Assembly: GCF_016741815.1 (NCBI RefSeq)
Contig: NZ_JAERRJ010000012.1
Location: 1-64,000, forward strand
Reading direction: 5' to 3'
DNA: 64,000 nt
Source of the DNA: Nocardia acididurans
Lineage (GTDB): Bacteria; Actinomycetota; Actinomycetes; Mycobacteriales; Mycobacteriaceae
Both the position numbers and the translations under genes were made by a program. Positions 8,336 through 16,230 of this stretch are shown piece after piece. The stretch's first letter is position 1; each line of letters starts with the position of its first letter. Under the pieces are notes generated by a model that searched no databases, was not told where the DNA came from, and saw only the letters and a list, made by a program, of their open reading frames with translations.

Positions 8336-8578
8336 GTGGATGTCATGCCCGCTGACGCACAAGCGGAGTTCGTGCGAGACTTCGCCAGCGCATTCCAGGC
8401 TTGGGCAGAGCTCGGCGAATGGTCCGTCCTCTCCCAAACAATCATCGAATGGCGCAGCACTGCAGCCATTTTCGCCGACACTGGGCTCGCCGACCGACTC
8501 AGCGGACCACTGGATGGCGACTTCGGCGCGGTACCCGAACCCATAGAGGAAGGCTCGGATGTCGGCGAGGATAGGTGA
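8336..8578 (+). CDS. Small hypothetical protein, possibly DUF6247-like, perhaps 5'-truncated
   Basis: This 80-residue frame (GTG 8336, alternative ATG 8345) reads as a plausible soluble acidic protein, with AEFVRDFASAFQAWAEL then TIIEWRSTAAIFADTGLADRL. The pattern resembles the small actinobacterial DUF6247 proteins, which often sit beside toxin-antitoxin genes. The preceding bases (8241-8335) in another frame also read as protein-like (ARALRNALAHLPHDI), so the gene may be a frameshifted remnant of a longer one. No toxin gene is adjacent. Base use is like its neighbours. The call is tentative. Confidence 0.4.
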   Translation: MDVMPADAQAEFVRDFASAFQAWAELGEWSVLSQTIIEWRSTAAIFADTGLADRLSGPLDGDFGAVPEPIEEGSDVGEDR

Positions 8579-8700
8579 CCGATCGCCTGGGTCTCGCAGG
8601 CCGGGTGCGGGCATCCCAAATCGACTGAGTGACAGTGTGGGAGCTATCCATCTCCGGCCGCCGCAATCATTTTCTCGGGCGGCTGCTTTCGTGGAACCGC

Positions 8701-9339
8701 CTAGTCGAGGGTCCATTCTCGTCCGGCGGGCCAGTCGGTGCCCGCCGGCGGGGCGGGGTCGTATTGGATGCCACGGCGGACCCAGCGGGCCCGGTTGTCG
8801 CCGGCCAAGCGCTGGAGGAGGTGGAGGGACATGTCTATGCCTGCGGAGACGCCTGCGGAGGTGATGATGTCGCCGTCGTCTACGAAGCGGTCGTCGGGGC
8901 GGACCTGGATGGACGGGTCGATCTGGGTCAGGACGTCGAGGGACATCCAGTGGGTGGTGGCTGGGCGGTTGGCGAGCAGGCCCGCCGCCGCCAGGACGAG
9001 CGCGCCGGTGCAGACGCTGGTGATCAAGGGGATGCGGGGGCGCTCGGCTTGGAGCCAGGCGAGCATGGAGTCGTCGTGGACCAGGGGCCTGGTGCCCAGG
9101 CCGCCGGGGAAGATGAGGACGTCCATGTCGGGGACCGTGTTGAAGGAGTAGTCGGGGGTTACTCGCAGGCCCTTCGCGCACTGGAGGGGGAGGCCGTCGC
9201 GGGAGACTGTGAAGATCTCCCAGCCGTCCTGCGGGCAGGTCAGGGTCCAGAAGGCCAGGACTTCCCAGGGGCCGGTGAAATCCAGTTCCTCGACGCCGGG
9301 GAAGAGGAGTACGCCGATCTTGCGTGTGCCGTCAGCCAT
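8701..9339 (-). CDS. DJ-1/PfpI family protein, isonitrile hydratase-like
   Basis: This 212-residue protein has the flavodoxin-like DJ-1/PfpI fold. It shows the family acid in ELDFTGPWEVL near the N-terminus and the nucleophile-elbow cysteine in SVCTGALVLAAAGLL. This version, with TGPWEVL and VCTGALVL, is most like isocyanide hydratases (InhA type), which convert isonitriles to N-substituted formamides. Other members are GATase1-like regulators, but there is no AraC-type HTH here. The start is ATG 9339; sequence upstream does not fit the family. It is followed on the same strand only by unassigned sequence and lies just downstream of the serine hydrolase gene. Confidence 0.85.
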   Translation of the reverse strand: MADGTRKIGVLLFPGVEELDFTGPWEVLAFWTLTCPQDGWEIFTVSRDGLPLQCAKGLRVTPDYSFNTVPDMDVLIFPGGLGTRPLVHDDSMLAWLQAERPRIPLITSVCTGALVLAAAGLLANRPATTHWMSLDVLTQIDPSIQVRPDDRFVDDGDIITSAGVSAGIDMSLHLLQRLAGDNRARWVRRGIQYDPAPPAGTDWPAGREWTLD

Positions 9340-9392
9340 GGTGTCGATCGTGCCATCGGAGGGCGCGATCGGCGCGGAGGCGGTGTGGTCCG

Positions 9393-10934
9393 TCAGGCGC
9401 AGGCGGGTGAACTGCCGCCGGTCCCGGTGACCTGCATGCAGACCCAGTCCTTGGTGAAGCGCCACGCGCCGTCCTGCGGCACGAAGGCGATGAGCATGGG
9501 CACCGCGCCGCTCGGTAAGGTCATGGTGGTTGTGGCGAACAGGCTGCCGGAGCCGCGGTCGGTGACCTTGTCGACGGTGACGGTGGTCGACGCGTCCGCG
9601 TAGATGCGCGCCAGCTTGGTGATCAGTTCCGGGTCCGCGTCGTCGCCCTCGACCCGAAGGCCCTTGTCGGAAGCCGGGATCGCCGGATCCAGTGCGGTGC
9701 CGATGAGGCCGGTCAGCTCGGCCGGGGTCGGGATTGCCGGGGCGGTCGGCGGCACGGGGTTGACGATGTCCGGCACGGTGTCGGGGTACAGCGCTACCGC
9801 GAGGTTCATCCACAGCGACGGCGCTCCGAGGAACAGCAGGGTCTGGAGTGCGGGCGTGTACTGATTCACCGTCACCGCGACGCTGATCTTCCGGTCCGGG
9901 TGGTACATGGTGATCGCCGTATAGCCGAGCACGCCGCCGGTGTGACCGATCCAGGTCGCCGCGCGCATCAGGCCGAGCCCGTACTCGAGTGGCGCGCCGT
10001 CGGCCATTCCGGTGGTGAAAGTTGTTCGCGCCCGCTGAGTTTCAGGACGCAGCAGGCGGCCCTCGCCCAGCTGGGACGCGTAATCCGCGAGGTCGGTCAC
10101 AGTGGAGGTCAGCATCCCCGCCGCGCCCCAGACTCCGGGTGACGTGCGCTGGGTGACGTCGCGCCGCACGGTGCCGTCGTATGCGTAACCATGGCTCTCG
10201 GGAGCGGGTACGTTCGCGTCGCCGGGATACACGGTGCCGGTCAGGCCGTAATCGCCTGCGAGACCGTTGATCACGTCACGAACTGGGCGGCCGGTGACCT
10301 TCTCCAGTACGACGCCGAGGAGCACGTACTCCGAATTCGAGTACTCGGTGGCGGTATCGGGTGGCGTCGCCTTGTCCGGGTGGGTGCGCAGGATCCGCAG
10401 GGAGTCCTCCACCGTCCACTGCGCGGCCGCTTCGCCGGCCAGCACCTGGGGCGCGAACTCCGGATTCCGGTTGTACGGGTATACGCCGCCGCGCATGCCC
10501 AGCAGGTCGCGCAGAGTTATGGTGTCCCCGTTGGGGATTCCGTCGACGTACCTGCTCAGATGATCGTCGAGGGACAGCTTGCCCTCGTCGGCGAGCCGGA
10601 GCACGGCGGCTGCGGTGAAGGTCTTGGTGATGCTGCCGACGCGATACCGATCCCGGACATCGGCACGGCGGCCGGTTTCGACATCAGCGAAACCGTATGC
10701 GCGGCTGAAGGTTCCGCGTTCCGGGTCGATGATGGAGACCGCCGCACCGGGAATCAGGCCCGCGTCGATGCCGGTCTGCATGATGCGGTCGATGGTGGCG
10801 ATCACATCCGGCGGGAAAGCCTTGGGCGGCAATCGATCAGTGGAACCGCATCCGGTGACCAACAGTAGTGCGGCCGTCGCGACAGCCGCCCACAGTCGTA
10901 GTGCGCGCATGCCGATGCCGTTGTTTCCGGACAC
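9393..10934 (-). CDS. Beta-lactamase-family serine hydrolase, secreted lipoprotein
   Basis: This 513-residue exported protein of the class C beta-lactamase/DD-peptidase (PF00144-type) family has a signal sequence ending in lipobox LLLVTGC (Cys29). Active-site motifs are S101-I-T-K104, Y198-S-N200 and H331-T-G-G. The C-terminal 150 residues are an extra domain after a Pro-rich hinge, with no family I recognise. Such proteins act as esterases, peptidases or carboxypeptidases; there is no specific evidence for antibiotic hydrolysis. The start is GTG 10934 with a GGGGGAG ribosome site; ATG 10910 is an alternative that would leave a very short n-region. It is oriented with the DJ-1-like gene 53 bp downstream. 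Confidence 0.88.
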   Translation of the reverse strand: MSGNNGIGMRALRLWAAVATAALLLVTGCGSTDRLPPKAFPPDVIATIDRIMQTGIDAGLIPGAAVSIIDPERGTFSRAYGFADVETGRRADVRDRYRVGSITKTFTAAAVLRLADEGKLSLDDHLSRYVDGIPNGDTITLRDLLGMRGGVYPYNRNPEFAPQVLAGEAAAQWTVEDSLRILRTHPDKATPPDTATEYSNSEYVLLGVVLEKVTGRPVRDVINGLAGDYGLTGTVYPGDANVPAPESHGYAYDGTVRRDVTQRTSPGVWGAAGMLTSTVTDLADYASQLGEGRLLRPETQRARTTFTTGMADGAPLEYGLGLMRAATWIGHTGGVLGYTAITMYHPDRKISVAVTVNQYTPALQTLLFLGAPSLWMNLAVALYPDTVPDIVNPVPPTAPAIPTPAELTGLIGTALDPAIPASDKGLRVEGDDADPELITKLARIYADASTTVTVDKVTDRGSGSLFATTTMTLPSGAVPMLIAFVPQDGAWRFTKDWVCMQVTGTGGSSPACA

Positions 10935-11137
10935 GACTCCCCCTTCACCCCCGCAAGGCACAACCGCCCCGATGTTTCTCCGGCTCTGCCCTAGCCATGA
11001 TCATCTCCGACTCTACCGGCGGAAGCCGATCGGCTCAGCCCCGTGCTGCCGCAGCGGCGAATCAACCGGCCTACCGTGGCGGATGCCGAACCGGCCCGCC
11101 CGCGAAATAGCGAAGGGCCGACGACCCCGCGACGCAG

Positions 11138-11168
11138 AAGGGCGCTCCCGGAAACCGGGAGCGCCCTT
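11138..11168 (-). terminator. Terminator downstream of nrdE
   Basis: A perfect 14-bp stem (arms 11138-11151 and 11155-11168, loop AAA) begins 13 bp past the nrdE stop codon. Confidence 0.85.
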
Positions 11169-11181
11169 CACGACGAAACCG

Positions 11182-13365
11182 TCAGAGCATGCAGCTCACG
11201 CAGCCCTCGACTTCGGTTCCCTCCAAAGCCATCTGGCGGATGCGGATGTAGTACAGCGTCTTGATGCCCTTGCGCCAGGCGTAGATCTGGGCCCGGTTGA
11301 CATCGCGGGTGGTGGCGCTGTCCTTGAAGAACAGGGTCAGCGACAGGCCCTGGTCGACGTGCTGGGTGGCCGCCGCGTAGGTGTCGATGACCTTCTCGTA
11401 GCCGATGTCGTAGGCGTCCTCGAAGTATTCGAGATTCTCGTTGGTGAGGTAGGGGGCCGGGTAGTAGACGCGGCCGATCTTGCCTTCCTTACGGATCTCG
11501 ATCTTGGAGGCGATCGGGTGGATCGAACTGGTCGAGTGGTTGATGTAGGAGATCGACCCGGTCGGGGGCACGGCCTGCAGGTTCTGGTTGTAGATGCCGT
11601 GCGCCATGACCGACGCCTTCAGTTCCCGCCAGTCGTCCTGGGTAGGGATGTGTACGCCCGCGTCGGCGAAGATCTCGCGCACCCGGTCGGTCTTGGGCTC
11701 CCACGCCTGCTCGGTGTACTTGTCGAAGTACTCACCCGAGGCGTACTTGGACTCGGGGAAGCCGCCGAAGTACGAACCGCGTTCCTTGGCAATGAGATTC
11801 GACGCCCGCACCGCGTGGTAGGCCACGGTGTAGAAGTAGATGTTGGTGAAGTCGACGCCTTCTTCGGAACCGTAGAAGACGTGCTCACGCGCCAGGTAGC
11901 CGTGCAGGTTCATCTGCCCCAGGCCGATGGCGTGGGATTCGTTGTTGCCCTGCTCGATCGACGGCACCGAGTAGATGTGCGTCTGATCCGACACCGCGGT
12001 CAGCGCGCGGATGGCGGTCTCCACGGTCTTGCCGAGGTCCGGCGAGTCCATGGTCTTGGCGATGTTCAAAGAACCGAGGTTGCAGGAGATGTCCTTGCCC
12101 ACCTTGGAGTAGGACAGATCGTCGTTGAATTCCGACGGCGTGGACACCTGCAGGATCTCCGAGCACAGGTTGGAGTGCGTGATCTTGCCGGCGATCGGGT
12201 TGGCGCGGTTCACGGTGTCCTCGTACATGATGTACGGGTAGCCGGATTCGAACTGCAGCTCGGCGATGGTCTGGAAGAACTCGCGCGCCTTGATCTTCGA
12301 CTTGCGGATGCGCTTGTCGTCGACCATCTCGTAGTACTTCTCGGTGACATTGATGTCGGCGAACGGCACGCCGTAGATGCGCTCCACGTCGTACGGCGAG
12401 AACAGGTACATGTCCTCGTTCTTCTTCGCCAGCTCGAAGGTGATGTCCGGGATCACCACGCCCAGCGACAGCGTCTTGATGCGGATCTTCTCGTCCGCGT
12501 TCTCGCGCTTGGTGTCGAGGAAGCGGTAGATGTCGGGGTGGTGGGCGTGCAGGTAGACCGCGCCCGCACCCTGACGGGCACCCAGCTGGTTGGCGTAGGA
12601 GAACGAATCCTCCAGCAGCTTCATGATCGGGATGACGCCCGAGGACTGGTTCTCGATCTTCTTGATCGGTGCGCCGTGCTCACGAATATTGCTGAGCAGC
12701 AAGGCCACACCGCCGCCGCGCTTGGACAGCTGCAGGGCGGAGTTGATGGAGCGCCCGATGGACTCCATATTGTCCTCGATGCGCAGCAGGAAGCAGGACA
12801 CCGGCTCGCCGCGCTGCTTCTTGCCCGAGTTGAGGAAGGTCGGGGTGGCGGGCTGGAAACGCCCGTCCATGATCTCCTCGACGAGTTCGCGCGCCAGCTT
12901 CTCGTCACCGGCGGCCAGGGTCAGCGAGACCAGGCAGACGCGGTCCTCGAAGCGCTCCAGGTAGCGCTTGCCGTCGAAGGTCTTGAGCGTGTAGCTCGTG
13001 TAGTACTTGAACGCGCCGAGGAAGGTCGGGAACCGGAACTTCTTGGCGTAGGCCTGCTTGAACAGCGACTTGATGAACTCGAACGAGTACTGGTCGAGGA
13101 CCTCGGACTCGTAGTAGTTCTCCCGCACCAGGTAGTCGAGCTTCTCCTGGAGGTTGTGGAAGAAGACCGTGTTCTGGTTGACGTGCTGCAGAAAGTACTG
13201 GTGCGCGGCCTCGCGGTCCTTGTCGAACTGGATCTCGCCATTGGGGCCGTACAGGTTCAGCATCGCGTTGAGCGCGTGGTAGTCCAGCCCCGCGGTGCTG
13301 GAGTCGCCGCTCACGGGGCGCTCTACGCGGGCAGTCTTTCCGACCGGTGCGGTAGTCGTTGCCAA
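11182..13365 (-). CDS. nrdE: Class Ib ribonucleoside-diphosphate reductase alpha subunit
   Basis: This is the catalytic subunit that reduces ribonucleoside diphosphates, 727 residues. Family segments include SNLCSEI (one active-site Cys), NLGSLNIAK, the GLGQMNLHGYLARE radical-site region and the C-terminal redox pair CVSCML, which NrdH re-reduces. There is no full ATP-cone, as expected for class Ib. The start is TTG 13365, which overlaps the end of nrdI by 43 bases; an internal start is possible because the first 25 residues are low-complexity. It is the third gene of nrdH-nrdI-nrdE. Regulation is probably by NrdR through boxes upstream of nrdH. Confidence 0.97.
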   Translation of the reverse strand: MATTTAPVGKTARVERPVSGDSSTAGLDYHALNAMLNLYGPNGEIQFDKDREAAHQYFLQHVNQNTVFFHNLQEKLDYLVRENYYESEVLDQYSFEFIKSLFKQAYAKKFRFPTFLGAFKYYTSYTLKTFDGKRYLERFEDRVCLVSLTLAAGDEKLARELVEEIMDGRFQPATPTFLNSGKKQRGEPVSCFLLRIEDNMESIGRSINSALQLSKRGGGVALLLSNIREHGAPIKKIENQSSGVIPIMKLLEDSFSYANQLGARQGAGAVYLHAHHPDIYRFLDTKRENADEKIRIKTLSLGVVIPDITFELAKKNEDMYLFSPYDVERIYGVPFADINVTEKYYEMVDDKRIRKSKIKAREFFQTIAELQFESGYPYIMYEDTVNRANPIAGKITHSNLCSEILQVSTPSEFNDDLSYSKVGKDISCNLGSLNIAKTMDSPDLGKTVETAIRALTAVSDQTHIYSVPSIEQGNNESHAIGLGQMNLHGYLAREHVFYGSEEGVDFTNIYFYTVAYHAVRASNLIAKERGSYFGGFPESKYASGEYFDKYTEQAWEPKTDRVREIFADAGVHIPTQDDWRELKASVMAHGIYNQNLQAVPPTGSISYINHSTSSIHPIASKIEIRKEGKIGRVYYPAPYLTNENLEYFEDAYDIGYEKVIDTYAAATQHVDQGLSLTLFFKDSATTRDVNRAQIYAWRKGIKTLYYIRIRQMALEGTEVEGCVSCML

Positions 13366-13793
13366 AACAATCCCAATCCCTCTCGGACGCGCTCGACGTC
13401 CTCGGCAGTTCCCATGAGTTCGAAGCGATATAGGTACGGAACCCCTGCTTTGCGCGAGATGACTTCTCCCGCATAGCAGTACGTATCGCCGAAGTTCGTA
13501 TTGCCGGCCGCGATCACGCCCCGCAGCAGTGCGCGGTTGTGTGGATCGTTGAGGAACTTGGCCACCTGACGGGGCACGAATTCCTTGTCGGATCGCTGAC
13601 CACCCAGAACGTGCTTACCGCCGCCGTAGGTGGGGACGATAAGCACGTAGGGTTCGTCGACGCGAAGTGAGTCGGCAGTATGTAGCGGTATGCGGACGGC
13701 GGGTAGTCCCAGCCGTTCCACGAAGCGGTGCGTGTTCTCCGAAGCGCTGGAGAAGTAGACCAGATTCGGTGTCCCAGAGGACATCTCGGTCAT
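13323..13793 (-). CDS. nrdI: NrdI flavodoxin-like protein
   Basis: This 156-residue flavodoxin-like protein supplies the oxidant that assembles the dimanganese tyrosyl-radical cofactor of NrdF. The FMN phosphate loop reads VYFSSASENTHRFVERL near the N-terminus, followed by LIVPTYGGG and VIAAGNTNFGDTYCYAG, all typical of NrdI. The start is ATG 13793 with a strong GGAGGGA ribosome site five bases upstream. It lies 33 bp after nrdH and overlaps nrdE. Confidence 0.96.
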   Translation of the reverse strand: MTEMSSGTPNLVYFSSASENTHRFVERLGLPAVRIPLHTADSLRVDEPYVLIVPTYGGGKHVLGGQRSDKEFVPRQVAKFLNDPHNRALLRGVIAAGNTNFGDTYCYAGEVISRKAGVPYLYRFELMGTAEDVERVREGLGLFWQRLPHRSERLPA

Positions 13794-13826
13794 CTTCCCT
13801 CCTTTCGACGGAGGCTCCCGCGTGCG

Positions 13827-14066
13827 TCAGGCGACGGCGACAGCGCTGGCGAGCGCCTTGATGCGGTCCGGGCGGAAGCCGGACCAGTGATCGTCACCGG
13901 CGACGACGACGGGGGCCTGCAGGTAGCCCAGGGCCATCACGTAGTCGCGGGCTTCGGGGTTCTCGGAGATGTCGATGACGTCGTACTCGACACCGGCCTT
14001 GTCGAGGGCGCGGTAGGTGGCATTGCACTGAACACAAGCGGGCTTGGTGTAAACGGTGATGGTCAT
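13827..14066 (-). CDS. nrdH: NrdH glutaredoxin-like redoxin
   Basis: This 79-residue thioredoxin-fold electron donor for the class Ib reductase has the redox motif CVQC in a VYTKPACVQCNAT context and the conserved SGFRPD loop near the C-terminus. The start is ATG 14066 with an AAGGGGAT ribosome site. The frame stays open further upstream, but family length (75-80) fixes this start. It is first in the nrdHIE operon; the transcript leader is long if the promoter lies at the NrdR-like boxes about 155-200 bp upstream. Confidence 0.96.
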   Translation of the reverse strand: MTITVYTKPACVQCNATYRALDKAGVEYDVIDISENPEARDYVMALGYLQAPVVVAGDDHWSGFRPDRIKALASAVAVA

Positions 14067-14557
14067 TGGTATCCCCTTCTCCTGGCCTTCTGTCCGTATG
14101 CAGTGCACGGCTGAAAACAGAACCACGTTCTTGATGCGCAAACCCCTGGAAGCGAAGCCGAAGCCCCTGGTCGCGCGGTCCGGTTCGAGGCGGGTCCGGC
14201 GCGGCTTTCCAGCTCCCAAGACACTACACCTAGTGGCCGACAGAATCATCCAACACGACATGTTGCGACTCACAAAGATGGAATTCGGTTGGCGTAAGTA
14301 CCTGGACAGTCGATTCGCAACTCGACACGACTGAGGTGTAGATCACAATTTGGGCATTCAGCACATTCCCAGCAAACTCACCATTCCCGCTGATCAACAC
14401 CGATCACACGAGTCACAGGGGCGACCCGAATCCTGGGGTTCCCGGGGTTCCGCGGGCTCGGAATCGCGCTGCCCCCAATATCCGGGGCAGCCGACGCGTC
14501 GGCGTGTCGCGGGGTTCCGGCACAACATCTCGAGGCAGCCGGAGGACGACAGCGGAT
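14067..14557. promoter_or_regulatory. nrdH leader and gene-free gap
   Basis: This 490-bp stretch has no convincing gene. The right part of the nrdH leader contains the paired NrdR-like boxes. Bases about 14270-14400 are noticeably AT-richer than the surroundings, which fits a promoter zone. The remainder up to the protease-like gene holds only short GC-rich inverted repeats. Confidence 0.5.
14221..14268 (-). promoter_or_regulatory. Paired NrdR-like boxes upstream of nrdHIE
   Basis: Two 16-bp elements lie at 14221-14236 (ACACTACACCTAGTGG, about 13 of 16 matches to the general NrdR consensus) and 14253-14268 (ACACGACATGTTGCGA, about 11 of 16). Their starts are 32 bp apart, exactly the spacing seen upstream of nrdF2. 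They lie 155-202 bp before the nrdH start. Confidence 0.7.
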
Positions 14558-15454
14558 TCAGCCGATCGTGTAGCTCGCGCCATCGACCGGGCCGGGCATC
14601 AGGAAGCGATTGGTCGCCGCTATGCCGTAGGCCAGCGGGCCGTAGTCGGCCAGCGGGCGGCCGTCGATCCGGATATCGGTGAAGGTGATGGGGGTGAAGC
14701 CGGGCAGGGCGGCATTGAGGTGACCCTCGACCACGACCTCCGCGGTCCGCGCCGGAGCGGTGGACGGCTCCACGGTGGTGCGGGTCCAGCCGCGGCTGCG
14801 GTTCTCCAGCGTCATGGTGTACGCGCCGCCGTCCCAGGAGACCTCGGCGTGCATGGTGTCGCCGGGGCGGACCTCGGCATCCGCATAGGTGACCGGCGGC
14901 GCCGGGTAGCCCTCCCACCACGCGTCGTGGATCTGCTCGGTTTCGCAGGCGTCCGGGAAAACGCCGGTGGCGCACAGGGAGTCGGCCGCCGCGCCGAAGC
15001 CATTGGAGACCCGATCCCCCGCCTGCATGACCAGGCCCGCCACCCGTGGGTCGGCGTAGGCGAGGTCGGCGGCGAGATTCTCGATATGCAGTCCGGGCAG
15101 CGCGGCGTAGACGGCCGCCTCGCTGACGCACAGGGATTCCGCGCCGGTCTGCATGAGCGGCAGGGCGGTGCGGCCGTCGAGTCCGGCCGCGCCGTTGAGG
15201 CCCACCCACGGCACCACGCGCTGGAAGGTGCCGGGATTGAGGCAGGTGATGGCGGGCTGCACCCAGGTGGCCGACACCTGACGGAAGTCGCCCTTCACCA
15301 CGTATCCGGCCCAATTGCCCACGTGCACGGGGACATTCGATTGGGCTGCGGCCGGGGCCGCCTGCAGGGTGGCCGCGACGGCCAGCACTGCGCAGCCCGG
15401 TGCGATCGCACGGGCCGCATGGCGCCAGAGTGAGTTGCCTGAAGATAGCTTCAT
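14558..15454 (-). CDS. Secreted eqolisin-like (peptidase family G1) protein
   Basis: This 298-residue exported protein has a signal peptide ending near APAAAQ (about residue 38). The mature part starts NWAGYVV, with VSATWVQP, VPWVGLNG and LMQTGAES (candidate catalytic Gln102), then AWWEGYPAPPV (candidate Glu181). This order of NWAGY, WVG, Q and W-x-E-x-YP matches the glutamic peptidase G1 superfamily, whose active site is a Gln/Glu pair working at acid pH. Several cysteines (about 71, 109, 161, 170) suggest disulfides. It may be a catalytic protease or a non-catalytic relative; the motif is good but identity to characterised enzymes is low. It is monocistronic. Confidence 0.75.
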   Translation of the reverse strand: MKLSSGNSLWRHAARAIAPGCAVLAVAATLQAAPAAAQSNVPVHVGNWAGYVVKGDFRQVSATWVQPAITCLNPGTFQRVVPWVGLNGAAGLDGRTALPLMQTGAESLCVSEAAVYAALPGLHIENLAADLAYADPRVAGLVMQAGDRVSNGFGAAADSLCATGVFPDACETEQIHDAWWEGYPAPPVTYADAEVRPGDTMHAEVSWDGGAYTMTLENRSRGWTRTTVEPSTAPARTAEVVVEGHLNAALPGFTPITFTDIRIDGRPLADYGPLAYGIAATNRFLMPGPVDGASYTIG

Positions 15455-15490
15455 GCGCAGAAGCTACCTCGCAGCCTCACACAACAGCGT

Positions 15491-15518
15491 GAGGCCACGG
15501 TTGAAAAACCGTGGCCTC
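15491..15518 (-). terminator. Terminator downstream of the FMN reductase gene
   Basis: A perfect 12-bp stem (arms 15491-15502 and 15507-15518, loop GAAA) lies 46 bp past the FMN reductase stop and upstream of the protease-like gene. Confidence 0.8.
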
Positions 15519-15564
15519 GTGCTGGATTCAGCTATCTACGACTTCGATGCCAAATATTCGCCCG

Positions 15565-16131
15565 TCAGGCTTGCACCTTCACGGCGGCAGCCTCGGCGAG
15601 CAGCCGGACCGTGGCGGCCAACTGGGTCAGGGCCTCGGCGTCATCGGCCGGATGCGTCTCGACGAAGCGCTGGCCGATGGTGCCGAAGTGCTGCGAGGCC
15701 TCGTCGATCACCGCCGCGCCCGCGACGCCCAGCGCCTTCACGGCGTCCCCGTGCGACCACTTGGCGGCGTTCTGGCTGATCGACGCGCTGATCACGGCGG
15801 TCGGGCGGCCCTTGAGCGCACCCTCGCCGTACGGCCGCGAAGCCCAGTCGATGGCGTTCTTCAGCACGGCCGGCAGGGTGCCGTTGTATTCGGGGGTGAC
15901 CAGGAGCAGGCCGTCGGAGGCGGCGACGGCGTCACGCAGCGCCCGAGCGGATGCGGGCACCTTGCCCTCGGCATCGAGATCCTCGTTGTAGAAAGGAATA
16001 TCGGCGAGGCCCTCGTAGATGACTACGTCCACACCCTCCGGGGCGGTGGAGGCCGCGGCCTCGGCGAGGCGGCGGTTGATGGACGCGGCGCGGAGGCTGC
16101 CGACGAGAACGAGAAGGCGGGTCTGCGACAT
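15565..16131 (-). CDS. NAD(P)H-dependent FMN reductase
   Basis: This 188-residue flavodoxin-fold oxidoreductase is of the NADPH-dependent FMN reductase/azoreductase-like family. It has the phosphate-binding GSLRAASIN loop near the N-terminus and PEYNGTLPAVLKNAIDW in the middle, both diagnostic. The start ATG 16131 is chosen over GTG 16140 because AGGAG sits nine bases before it. It is divergent from a TetR gene across a 99-bp gap with a perfect operator-like palindrome, so it is probably the regulated target. Order after nrdH matches Rv3054c/Rv3055 in M. tuberculosis. It likely handles quinones or other electrophiles, but the natural substrate is unknown. Confidence 0.9.
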   Translation of the reverse strand: MSQTRLLVLVGSLRAASINRRLAEAAASTAPEGVDVVIYEGLADIPFYNEDLDAEGKVPASARALRDAVAASDGLLLVTPEYNGTLPAVLKNAIDWASRPYGEGALKGRPTAVISASISQNAAKWSHGDAVKALGVAGAAVIDEASQHFGTIGQRFVETHPADDAEALTQLAATVRLLAEAAAVKVQA

Positions 16132-16181
16132 GATGATCACTCCTGGGGTGCTGATCCAGCGGCGGAACTTTCATGACACAC

Positions 16182-16203
16182 TAACCGGACTACGGTCCGT
16201 TTA
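16182..16203. promoter_or_regulatory. Operator palindrome in the FMN reductase/TetR divergent promoter
   Basis: A 22-bp interrupted palindrome has matching TAA/TTA ends and CGGAC/GTCCG inner arms around a TACG spacer. It lies 51 bp upstream of the reductase ATG and 28 bp upstream of the regulator GTG, so one TetR dimer pair could control both promoters. Confidence 0.75.
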
Positions 16204-16230
16204 CATTCCCAGGGGTTGGAGTAGCGCACT

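Noticed and set aside
9393..10934. Antibiotic-resistance beta-lactamase
   Set aside because: The motifs fit the broad PF00144 family, and the lipoprotein anchor and extra C-terminal domain do not indicate a true AmpC.
10579..13476. A 965-residue open frame on the plus strand
   Set aside because: It is the antisense shadow of nrdE, kept open by GC-rich third positions; it has Val/Leu/Asp/Gly-biased composition and no domain.
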